Below are positions 9,901-15,539 of a stretch of DNA of 23,136 nt, one piece after another. Numbering within the stretch: position 1 is the stretch's first letter; the number at the start of each line of letters is the position of its first letter. Under the pieces are notes generated by a model that was not told where the DNA came from, searched no databases, and saw only the letters and a program-made list of their open reading frames with translations. Origin of the DNA: Clostridia bacterium (GTDB lineage: Bacteria > Bacillota > Clostridia > Christensenellales > Borkfalkiaceae); NCBI GenBank assembly GCA_900769545.1, contig CAAGGZ010000085.1, forward strand, positions 1-23,136, in the 5' to 3' direction. A program made the position numbers and the translations under genes.

Positions 9901-10594
9901 AGTCAGAAAGCGCTTGACGTTGCTCCGCCGTTAAATCGGAGGTTGTATCTTTGATTGCTTTTTGCGCAACCTCCGTAACCGAACGAACGTTATTTTTTAC
10001 ATAGCCTTCACTCCATTCCGCCATTTCATAGAAATAGAAACCATCTACCTCATAACGGATGAATGCACGACCAACGTAATTCATATTCAAGTTATCGTCT
10101 TTAATCGCAACTACCGAGCCATTGATAAGCTTATAACCTTCGTTATCCGTATCATCGGGAAGCTCAGTATAGGTCATTGCAAGAATACGGTGAGACTCTG
10201 CTTGAATTTCGTTGCCACCGTAAAAATATGTATCTGCCCTGTTTTCTTTCCAGTCATACACACCGCCCATGTTGACGTTTTCAGCGGTAAGATCGCCAAA
10301 ACGCGTCAAATAGCTTTCAGGCATGATAAACATACCGAAAACGGCATTGTCCATAAGGCGAACAATTTCATATTCTTCTTCGGAAATTACCGCAGAAAAA
10401 CGAATACCATTGTCTTCATAACTTTCCGTTTTGTTAATACGAACGGATGCGCCATATTCCATAGACAACGAAGATGCAAGTTGCGGTGCTTCTGCAGAGG
10501 CATTCACATTGGGCATACACGCAAGACCTAACGAAAGACATACCGTTGCAAAAACCGATAAAATAGAAATCCCTAATTTTTTACAAGCTTTCAT
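3980..10594 (-). CDS. Giant secreted multimodular protein: 8 repeat modules plus C-terminal DUF4838-like domain
   Basis: 2204 residues from the ATG at 10594. This start follows a GGGAG box by 8 nt and begins MKACKK; an in-frame ATG 15 nt upstream lacks a site and falls inside the preceding small ORF. The signal peptide ends near ASA|EA (about residue 34); a Cys at 26 preceded by GLA is not a canonical lipobox. Residues about 40-240 are an unrecognised domain. Residues about 255-330 resemble a short beta-helix (GVLNGNGKAITLNG). Eight homologous modules follow at about 452-587, 592-720, 732-875, 877-1012, 1016-1159, 1184-1331, 1335-1475 and 1479-1610. Residues about 1631-1735 look like the small alpha/beta domain that precedes GH20/GH67-type catalytic barrels, and about 1750-2075 are DUF4838-like. 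No sortase motif or transmembrane anchor is seen. Probably glycan binding with possible hydrolysis; both roles are inferred. Confidence 0.88.
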   Translation of the reverse strand: MKACKKLGISILSVFATVCLSLGLACMPNVNASAEAPQLASSLSMEYGASVRINKTESYEDNGIRFSAVISEEEYEIVRLMDNAVFGMFIMPESYLTRFGDLTAENVNMGGVYDWKENRADTYFYGGNEIQAESHRILAMTYTELPDDTDNEGYKLINGSVVAIKDDNLNMNYVGRAFIRYEVDGFYFYEMAEWSEGYVKNNVRSVTEVAQKAIKDTTSDLTAEQRQALSDSYTVKSLELQGYTAIKSVADFAAMSANGKYYLANDISVSTAYANEFTGVLNGNGKAITLNGVSLFSSFSGTLTDMDVTASASVIASMNGGLVDGLTVHYTYSEAAANAIAATSKRIARVENCILHTDNSKTAFVAEVGAFVSNCVKTTDATATYKEIVFATENDQIKKFVKAGADVSNKFVYGASSTLAGTVNSWNKEFETVTADTTYYATDYETVYDDTAEWTKIADSGITDATAGSAPAPYGYNNVNVGAMTWATTTIANCTSVRFAAKMSGYFLLSGWSIYSDANDWMQIVMDKQENGSWTVTVHGPVFNGSAWVNSYQKTDITATTVAEAMSFVTFGSYTTYATEVYGVEVESNETEVVAQALKNSSVVTSEPAPVGFEKVYSQSGFAKGDFVATDISGYETVRFQMKANSWILFDGWSSYIDVRNTWLPVEMVNNGDGSWSVTVNGKAVTCPNGTTLNEVLAKWYTDAGSFTIYITEIRGVAKEVEEEQPAEPAGPWGAVIDKCAVASGATLDTTIAAPDGFEAVYLTSGNIKAIKSTLDISGYSEVRFAVKTTKYFLISGWSVYFKESYNDWAPVIMTNNSDGTWTVNVYGDVFTGSAVANPYTVTYSGSTLNEILSAWETSGSTTYVTELRAEVEGVELWGEKIADSALTSATKIVDATAVGYQSVASKSGLAKGDFAAISLADYSEIRFQLKASSWILFGGWGTYYDKRDWIPWTLTKDENGSWTLRIDVSIGGASYYEEAVSGNTLQEALNKFYSDAGSITVYSTEVRATLDTTPVWGDKIINSALGNATVTENEAPDKFENVYEKTDLTSGAFANINLSQYEEVRFWIKLNSGWMVLNNSWTTYYAHKDWTKVVLVNNNNGTWALSWYTQAQNTNGAITSESPFTATVSGSTLKAMLANYYGDASTNAYVTELRGVKKDTPVVEVPEITEQPVALETPEDTILWGEQVTDNGAVGFVQTNAVTVPNGYENVVAGVPATTANSDGVRVGEFFETIDISAYLEVRFAFKSSSWILFGGWGSYVHVPDEWVAVKMCQTAANTWNVTVYAEDAVSGADPFTATYNGSTLQDVLLSWYNATGETFYMTDVRGVKSEIDNTVVIDACVLKSDVTLDSTAVAPDGFESVYKVGGTFDTNKKSTTDLSGYLEVRFALKSEKYFLINGWTVYFKESYTDWATVVMNNNGNNSWTVSVYGDVYTGSAVANPYTITYTGNSIATILQPWYNGANIYVTELRGVPMGVNCDVKISNLTCTTVYTTTDVSAPDGYDNVYRKDGLAKGDFAAIDISSYAEVNFQIQSSSWILYGSWAGYIQTPNKWIAVRLVNQGSNAWKVFVNGTEETKLTYTGTTLNAVLANWYNDAGATFYVTELRGVHGTYTASQIKAIAMLQSDKTTQTKQAALELSNIIKEITGVELLVEYYNNIGELDANRRYLILGTLAASEVDTNLLTTETGYIMQKVGSHVALYATTRDGMYNAVYGFLNTYFGVEFYTDDVMSYTNENPSIGDAETVVLNPSIEYAWAVDGLLTDSVNGDYNWDYINRLAYSNIYSQIGGGAWHNFLTVISEEKYGASGTVAQHPEWFVTKTDANDQSFKTLDIATYGDAIALVVANEFAAMINENSSVDVWQFSAPDYKDNGFTANDYVAFMNKVAANLNGQISRKINLMLLAYNATYEAPTTDFVPQTNVGFTVMVAPIGMNYYYGFDDTTFADSDGHTNAWYMEQITAWSEKADELYIWNYSVYFDNYFVPLDTITNMQSKYQAYVNAGATGIYDQGSGEADTTDWAELKVYLKAELAKNVYADVDTLIENFMKAYYGEAAAPYMLQLLEAQQAHYETIATNMRGGHMTRDSLFNKSYWGTSSSNAMLTEWYGYIQSALNATTDATLKARIQKESLTIRYLNQVLFNSGYTGNKTLTVTTVSGSTVTDSLSQIITDAKALGVTRFAEGQGWVCNDGTIIGTNNLKDGVIDNLA
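5765..9241 (-). repeat. Eight tandem homologous protein modules inside the giant secreted protein
   Basis: Approximate units: 8834-9241, 8435-8821, 7970-8401, 7559-7966, 7118-7549, 6602-7045, 6170-6592 and 5765-6160. Each unit shows, in order, a lead-in of the WGEKIADSAL type, a GFExVY segment, a DISGYxEVRF strand, a WILFGGW or YFLISGW strand, a Trp 10-15 residues later, GxWTVxVYG, GSTLNEIL, WY, and a terminal YVTELRGV. Two subtypes alternate irregularly. One carries SSWILFGGW; the other (units 1, 3 and 7) carries YFLxxGW, in units 3 and 7 followed by VYFKESYxDW. Unit 5 is divergent at the central strand (WMVLNNSW). Confidence 0.9.
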
Positions 10595-10599
10595 CTTTC

Positions 10600-10707
10600 T
10601 TACTCCCATTCCAAGTCATCTTCGGCTTTATCTTCCGATAACGTCAATACGTCTGCTGTTGCAAACATAATTACCTCTACTATCAGCTGCTCATAGTCTT
10701 TAATCAT
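10600..10707 (-). CDS. Small ORF (35 residues) immediately upstream of the giant secreted protein gene
   Basis: The ATG at 10707 follows an AAGGGG box by 8 nt. The frame runs 35 codons to a TAA at 10600-10602, just 5 nt before the ATG of the giant gene. The ribosome binding site of the giant gene (GGGAG) lies in the last codons of this ORF, which suggests translational coupling. The peptide starts MIKDYEQLIVEVIMF, continues ATADVLTLSED, and ends very acidic (AEDDLEWE). It has no signal peptide, Cys or obvious membrane helix. I recognise no named family. The pattern (Tyr-Glu near the start, a hydrophobic beta-like strand, ADVL, acidic tail) recalls short acidic ORFs that I believe are common in gut Clostridia, but this is unverified. 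It could be a true peptide, a leader controlling the downstream gene, or non-coding. Confidence 0.6.
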   Translation of the reverse strand: MIKDYEQLIVEVIMFATADVLTLSEDKAEDDLEWE

Positions 10708-10757
10708 AAATTTATCCCCTTTTGGAGTCTTTTATTTTTTTAGAAATTTGTTTTAAC

Positions 10758-10784
10758 TCCTCGCGCGAAACTATCGCGCGAGGA
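10758..10784 (-). other. Perfect 11-bp GC-rich intercistronic hairpin
   Basis: TCCTCGCGCGA (10758-10768) and TCGCGCGAGGA (10774-10784) are exact inverted repeats around a 5-nt loop, 8 nt after the stop codon of the 1071-residue lipoprotein gene. On the minus strand the stem is followed by a short GTTAAAAC rather than a U run. It may be a weak terminator or an mRNA end-protection or processing element that sets different levels for the genes on either side. Confidence 0.75.
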
Positions 10785-10792
10785 ATCCCTTT

Positions 10793-13700
10793 TTATGCTT
10801 TTACCCCGCGAACTTCGGTCACGCAAACGGTTGCCTGCTCATCACTTTCCCAAGTGGCAAGAATGGTTGCAATCGAGTTGCCCGTATAGGTAATCGTATA
10901 AGGATTTGCAACAGCAGAACCCGTATATACGTCGCCGTAAATGGTTACTTCCCAAGTGCCGTCACCGTTATTCTTCATCACAACGTTCGCCCAATCGGTG
11001 TAGCTTTCTTTGAAGTAAACGCCCCAACCTTTGATAAGGAAGTACTTCGTCGATTTCACCGCAAAACGAACTTCCGAATATTCGCTTAAATCTACTGTGG
11101 ACATTCGGTCTTTATTTAAATAGCCATTCAAGTTATAAACGAGTTCAAAGCCATTTGGCGCTTCGCCGCCTTCTGCAAGCGTTGCGTAGTCGTTGATTAC
11201 AAAGCAATCGTCAATTATTTCGCCAAAATACTCAGGCTGTACGTTTTTACTTGGAATACCAATCAATTCCGTCGTATAGAACGTTGCGCCAGCATCGTTA
11301 TACCAGTCTTTGAGCAGTTCCTTCAACGTCGAGCCGGAATAGGTCAGCGTATAACTTCCAACGGTAACAGTCCAAGTGTTATCAAAATTGTTGACAGCTT
11401 GCACATACACCCAAGTAGAAGGTTTGTGTACGTATTTCGCCCAACCGTCAAACAGCATCCAAGAACTGGACTGGAATGCAAAGTTCACTTCCTTGTAGTC
11501 GTTAATCTTCACGTCCGCAAATACGTTGCCCTTATCGCCTGCCGAAATCGTTCTTTCCGAAACATTCGTAAAGCCTTCGGGCGCAGTTACTGCCGTCGAA
11601 GCCGTCGTGCCGCTCATCGCTGAATCCAAAACCGTTACGCTTTCAACTGCCGTTTCTTCCCCTTTAATACCAAGCAATTCCGTGACATAGAAGGTGCTTG
11701 CTTGGTCGTTATACCAACCGCTCAAAATGTCTTTCAATGTTGTACCACTCGCCGTCAATATATAGGGATTATCTTCGCTAGCAACGAAATTAACTTGTAC
11801 GGTAGCGTAAATTTTTACCTGCCAACTTCCGTTTTCGCCCTTAATCAGCTGTATATTCACCCAATTATTAGGAGTATGAACATATTTTGCCCAGTCCCCT
11901 AACAACATCCAAGAACTGGATTTAAATGCGAATTTGACTTCGTCATAAGTAGTAATATTTACGTCAGCAAATACGCTGCCTCTATCCGTATCTTTAATGA
12001 TTCTTTCCGAAACGGTGGTAAAGCCTGCAGGCGCACTTTCGCTCGCTGAAACTGTCGTGCCGCTCATCGCTGAATCTGCTACTTTTACAAACGCCGATTT
12101 TTCGCCGCGGAGTTCTGTTACGTACAAGTCTGCCGCATCACTATCGTTAAACCAATTTGCAAAGACTTCTGCCAACGTATTCCCCGTCAACGTAGCTTGA
12201 TAAGGATTTTCTACCACCAAACCATTGTCGGTATTATGATTAACGGAAGCTTCCATCGTTACGTTCCATTCGCCCGTAGCCGTTCTTTCCATACTCACGT
12301 CAATCCATGTATTGCGACAGTCGATATAATACGTCCAGCCGTCAAACAAAATCCAGCTCTTTTCATGCTTAAACGCAAATTTAACCGCTTCGTAATTCGA
12401 AAGATCTATTTCAGCAAAAGGTGCCGCCGCAAAGTTTGCTTTCGTATATACCTTTTCGTAACCTGCCGCCGAATATACGCTGTCCTGCTCTGCGCCGTCT
12501 TTCAAGGGATTGCCTTCAATCAATTCTCCCCAAGCTTCTTTTGCTCTCGTAACAACGGAGAAGGTTACGTCGTCCATAATCGCCACCGTAATATCTTCAC
12601 GCCAAGCAACAAATTCTTCATTTTCGCCTAAGAGCGCCTCAAGCGCTACGTCAATTTGCTCCTGCGTAAGCGCTTCTCCTGCCATACCCGTGGTTTCATA
12701 TTTTACAACCGCGTTACGCTGGAACGTTACCTTATATTCATTAAGCGCAACGTTTTTCACAATAATTTCAACGTTCGCTTTAGGATTTTCAATCGAGTAT
12801 ATCCCATTTTCATCAGGAGTCACCGCAATTTCTTCCGTGCTACTTTCCACTTTATAGAACACTTCAATGGAATCTGCACATTGCGTATATTTTTCCGACA
12901 ATTCAATCTTGAAGGTGTAATTTTCAGCTTCGTGCTTAAAGCCTTCTTGTTCATTTTTCAGTGCGTCCGCATAGTCCGACGTAAAAGCAGCTGTATACTG
13001 TACTTCTTCTACCCCTTCTACAACGATAACCAATCCCGATTTTACGTTTTCAACAGTATATGTACCGTCTACATTCGCAGTCGACACCTTGCCATTCACA
13101 CTTACTGCGAAAGCTTCCCCTGCCTTATATCCGTCTGCAAAAGAAACCGTAAACGTGTAGTTTTCCCCAAAGACAACGGTATCTGCACCTTCAATGGTAA
13201 CGCCGAGTATTTCGGTTTTTGTTACGTTAAACGTTTTCTTTTCTACGCCGACAACCGTAATGACGATGTCTCCCGTTACATTTTCAATGGTATATTCGCC
13301 ATCTTCTTCTGCGAGCCTTGCATCTGCGCCGCCCATCGTTGCTGTAACTGCAAACGCATCCGTCTTTTGATAACCCGTAGCCACGGAAACAGCAAAGCTG
13401 TAAGATTCGCCAAACGCAACCGTTTCTACAATCTCTACCGTAGCGCCATCAACAAACGATGCCGTCACTGCAAACGTTTGCTTTTCTACGCCGCCAACGG
13501 TAACCACAACATCGCCTGTTACGTTTTCAATCGTATATTCGCCATCTTCTTCTGCGAGCGTCACTTCTACGCCGCCCATCGTTGCTGTAACTGCAAACGC
13601 ATCCGTCTTTTGATAGCCCGTAGTCACGGAAACGGTAAAACTATACGTTTCCCCTTCCGTTACCGTTGCCTCGCCATCAACAGCCAAGCCTTCTTCCGCA

Positions 13701-14008
13701 TTGATAGTAATCCCAAAGACCTCGGGTTCATCCTCCGAGGAACTGTCCGAGGAGCTGTCCGAGGAGCTGTCCGAGGAACTGTCTTCCGAAACATCGCTCG
13801 AACTGTCCGAAGACGTTTCATCCTGAGAACTATCGCTATATGTATCCGAAGACGTTTCAGCCTTAGAATTATCTACTGACGTATTTGAAGATATTTCACT
13901 CGTAGAGCTATCCGTTTCAGAACTATTTAACACTCCACAAGCTACTGCCGAAAACGCCGTACTCAAAGCACAAAGCGCAATGAGAAGCATCTTGTTCAGT
14001 TTTTTCAT
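10793..14008 (-). CDS. Large surface lipoprotein: Ser/Asp stalk, small beta-domains, 4 copies of the repeat module
   Basis: 1071 residues from the ATG at 14008, chosen because GGGAGG lies 7 nt upstream. A longer in-frame start would put about 26 non-signal residues before MKKLNKM. The lipobox SAVAC gives a lipidated Cys at residue 24. Order of domains: Ser/Asp/Glu-rich stalk (about 32-92); three beta-sandwich-like repeats (about 97-336), two of them nearly identical around TGYQKTDAFAVTATMGG; a fourth diverged unit (about 337-422); a short domain (about 423-489); then four modules of the family also found in the giant downstream protein (about 491-637, 638-783, 787-919, 925-1071). No catalytic domain is seen. 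The layout suits a membrane-anchored glycan-binding protein that holds its binding modules away from the cell. Function is inferred from architecture and context. Confidence 0.88.
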   Translation of the reverse strand: MKKLNKMLLIALCALSTAFSAVACGVLNSSETDSSTSEISSNTSVDNSKAETSSDTYSDSSQDETSSDSSSDVSEDSSSDSSSDSSSDSSSEDEPEVFGITINAEEGLAVDGEATVTEGETYSFTVSVTTGYQKTDAFAVTATMGGVEVTLAEEDGEYTIENVTGDVVVTVGGVEKQTFAVTASFVDGATVEIVETVAFGESYSFAVSVATGYQKTDAFAVTATMGGADARLAEEDGEYTIENVTGDIVITVVGVEKKTFNVTKTEILGVTIEGADTVVFGENYTFTVSFADGYKAGEAFAVSVNGKVSTANVDGTYTVENVKSGLVIVVEGVEEVQYTAAFTSDYADALKNEQEGFKHEAENYTFKIELSEKYTQCADSIEVFYKVESSTEEIAVTPDENGIYSIENPKANVEIIVKNVALNEYKVTFQRNAVVKYETTGMAGEALTQEQIDVALEALLGENEEFVAWREDITVAIMDDVTFSVVTRAKEAWGELIEGNPLKDGAEQDSVYSAAGYEKVYTKANFAAAPFAEIDLSNYEAVKFAFKHEKSWILFDGWTYYIDCRNTWIDVSMERTATGEWNVTMEASVNHNTDNGLVVENPYQATLTGNTLAEVFANWFNDSDAADLYVTELRGEKSAFVKVADSAMSGTTVSASESAPAGFTTVSERIIKDTDRGSVFADVNITTYDEVKFAFKSSSWMLLGDWAKYVHTPNNWVNIQLIKGENGSWQVKIYATVQVNFVASEDNPYILTASGTTLKDILSGWYNDQASTFYVTELLGIKGEETAVESVTVLDSAMSGTTASTAVTAPEGFTNVSERTISAGDKGNVFADVKINDYKEVNFAFQSSSWMLFDGWAKYVHKPSTWVYVQAVNNFDNTWTVTVGSYTLTYSGSTLKELLKDWYNDAGATFYTTELIGIPSKNVQPEYFGEIIDDCFVINDYATLAEGGEAPNGFELVYNLNGYLNKDRMSTVDLSEYSEVRFAVKSTKYFLIKGWGVYFKESYTDWANVVMKNNGDGTWEVTIYGDVYTGSAVANPYTITYTGNSIATILATWESDEQATVCVTEVRGVKA
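10796..12538 (-). repeat. Four tandem homologous protein modules at the C-terminus of the surface lipoprotein
   Basis: Units lie at about 12098-12538, 11660-12097, 11252-11650 and 10796-11236. They belong to the same family as the eight units at 5765-9241: a YxEVxFAxKSSSW strand, a central WMLFDGW or YFLIKGW strand, GTWxVTVY, GSTLKELL, WYND, and a terminal TELxG. The last unit is the YFLIxGW...VYFKESY subtype and is closest to unit 7 of the giant protein. Confidence 0.9.
13001..13720 (-). repeat. Three ~81-residue beta-domain repeats, two nearly identical in DNA
   Basis: The units share an F-x-VxVxxGYxxxxAFAV core and an EEDGEYTIENVTGD-like strand. DNA around 13291-13391 and 13534-13631 is almost the same at a spacing of 243 bp, which is 81 codons, indicating recent in-frame duplication. 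The third copy, toward the C-terminus, is diverged. They may act as spacer domains between the Ser/Asp stalk and the C-terminal modules. Confidence 0.75.
13734..13781 (-). repeat. 12-bp minisatellite encoding the Ser-Asp stalk (4 units)
   Basis: Four consecutive 12-bp units of tccgaggaactg / tccgaggagctg differ at one position only. In the coding direction they give repeated Ser-Ser-Asp-Ser. As 12 is a multiple of 3, copy number changes would lengthen or shorten the stalk without a frameshift. Confidence 0.85.
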
Positions 14009-14030
14009 AATATTTCCTCCCTGATTTATA

Positions 14031-15527
14031 TTATTTTTTTGCTTTAAAGGTAGGGACGGCAGTAGGATAAAAATCCCATACGTCACTATCTAAAATTAAC
14101 TGTGCATAATAAGCCGCCTGCATGATTGTAGATACTGCATAGCAATTAGACTTTGCATGTTTCCAAATTTGATCGCCAGCCGTCTCATTCAAAAATTCTG
14201 CTTCCCCTTCGGGAACGTCTTTCACAAAGGTCAATACATTGGTAAGACTACCGCCATACCATACCCATTCCGCATAGGAAAAGCCGTAAACATGATTGTA
14301 ACTATCTTTCAGATTTACTCCGTTCGCTGAACGCATCCAAACGAATACGTCTTTCATTACTACGCCGTAAGCGCTGGAAGTAATCCCCGTTGCCATATGA
14401 CCTTTCACCCCGTCCGTAGCTTCGTATGCGTAAATAAACTCAGCGTAAATATTAGTAAAGGTATTACAATAGGATATTTCCGCATTCGACGTATGGTGCA
14501 TCATAATCGCGCAAAGACCGTAGCTATGCGAAGAAGTGAATACCACGTTTTCAAATCCGATATTTTTCACCGTCGCACCAACAGTACGGCCAAAAATAGA
14601 TTGATGCTCCTCAGGATTCAAAGCTGCATCCTTTTTCCACGCAGTGATATTTTTTACAGTGTAGAAGTTACCGTTGATTTCCGAACCGAAATGATAAACA
14701 TTTCCGCCTTGCTCTGGAGTATTGGAACTGGAAGCTCGAGCAACTCCGCCAATATCATACTCAATCCCTTCAAAATCAATGTCGTTTTCAAGATAATATC
14801 GTTTATCTGTCTGCGGAACGTCAGGCATCACGCAGGAGTTTTTAATCGCTTCCATCCATTCGTTTGGAGTAGAAATTCCATCAGTATACACATCCGCCGT
14901 CACAAAAGCCGTCAGGCTTTCGCAAGAAATTACAATCTCCGTCGTTCCTAACGCAACGGGGGTAATCACACCGTTTGCATCTACCGTTGCAACTTCTTCA
15001 TTTAAGGATTGATAAGTGAAAACCTTATCCGTTTTTACCGTAACGTTTTCCCCATCGTCCACAACGTATTTCGCCCCAATATTTACCGTATTTTTATCCG
15101 TCAACGAGAAGAAATACGCAGTGGAATCCGTTTGAATTTCAGAGCCTGTCATCTCCGTAGCCTTCACAACGGTGACTACACAGCTCGCCGAAGCGTCCCC
15201 AACCGTTGCGGTGATGGTAACCGTCCCTTCCTTTTTCGCCAAAACTCTACCGCTTGACGAAACGGTAGCAACGTCCTTATTGCTTGACGTCCACGTCACA
15301 AACCCACCGCCCACGATGGTTGCCGTTAAATAAAAATCATCATCCACAGCCACCGTTAATTGCGTTTTATCTAACGTGATCACCCCTGTCGATTGTTCCG
15401 AAGAAGAAACGCCCGAAGAAGCATCCGAGCCAGAGCTATCCTGCTTATTTTTACAAGCCGTTAAGGAAAATGCAAATGACATCGATAAAGCCAATAAAAT
15501 ACTTAAAAATTTATTCGTCTTTTTCAT
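14031..15527 (-). CDS. Lipoprotein with two Big_2-type Ig-like domains and a GLUG/beta-helix-like region
   Basis: 498 residues from the ATG at 15527. The AGGAGG at 15535-15540, which overlaps the stop of the upstream gene, is 7 nt from this ATG but only 1 nt from an alternative in-frame GTG. The lipobox SLTAC gives a lipid-anchored Cys at residue 25, followed by a Ser-rich linker. Residues about 49-121 are a clear Big_2 domain (VTWTSSNKDVATVSSSGRV, EGTVTITATVG). About 128-212 hold a second, weaker Big_2-like domain (SLNEEVATVDANGVITP). The C-terminal part (about 225-498) starts with RYYLENDIDFEG, EINGNFYTVKNI and GATVKNIGFENVVF, the pattern of GLUG-type or right-handed beta-helix adhesin or lyase regions. 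No catalytic residues could be assigned. It lies 22 nt before the next lipoprotein gene, so it belongs to the same operon. Probably a surface glycan-binding or adhesive protein. Confidence 0.85.
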   Translation of the reverse strand: MKKTNKFLSILLALSMSFAFSLTACKNKQDSSGSDASSGVSSSEQSTGVITLDKTQLTVAVDDDFYLTATIVGGGFVTWTSSNKDVATVSSSGRVLAKKEGTVTITATVGDASASCVVTVVKATEMTGSEIQTDSTAYFFSLTDKNTVNIGAKYVVDDGENVTVKTDKVFTYQSLNEEVATVDANGVITPVALGTTEIVISCESLTAFVTADVYTDGISTPNEWMEAIKNSCVMPDVPQTDKRYYLENDIDFEGIEYDIGGVARASSSNTPEQGGNVYHFGSEINGNFYTVKNITAWKKDAALNPEEHQSIFGRTVGATVKNIGFENVVFTSSHSYGLCAIMMHHTSNAEISYCNTFTNIYAEFIYAYEATDGVKGHMATGITSSAYGVVMKDVFVWMRSANGVNLKDSYNHVYGFSYAEWVWYGGSLTNVLTFVKDVPEGEAEFLNETAGDQIWKHAKSNCYAVSTIMQAAYYAQLILDSDVWDFYPTAVPTFKAKK

Positions 15528-15539
15528 TACCACTCCTCC

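Noticed and set aside
8672..9934. Long plus-strand open frame of about 420 codons opposite the giant secreted protein gene
   Set aside because: Its composition is extreme (very rich in Arg, Cys and Ile) and shows no domain. It runs antisense through part of the repeat modules and N-terminal region of a clearly real gene, so it reflects the codon pattern of the opposite strand.
10595..10609. Alternative start of the giant protein at 10609 (MGVRKMKACKK)
   Set aside because: The GGGAG box overlaps this ATG and cannot serve it. The next ATG (10594) has correct spacing and gives a normal signal peptide.
12656..13879. Plus-strand open frame of about 407 codons opposite the surface lipoprotein gene
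   Set aside because: Antisense shadow: it mirrors the minus-strand protein repeats (recurring FCYVKRFLFYA-like strings opposite the beta-domain repeats) and has no credible ribosome binding site or domain.
14009..14086. 26-residue upstream extension of the surface lipoprotein
   Set aside because: It overlaps the preceding gene, would bury the lipoprotein signal peptide, and bypasses the well-spaced GGGAGG at 14016-14021.
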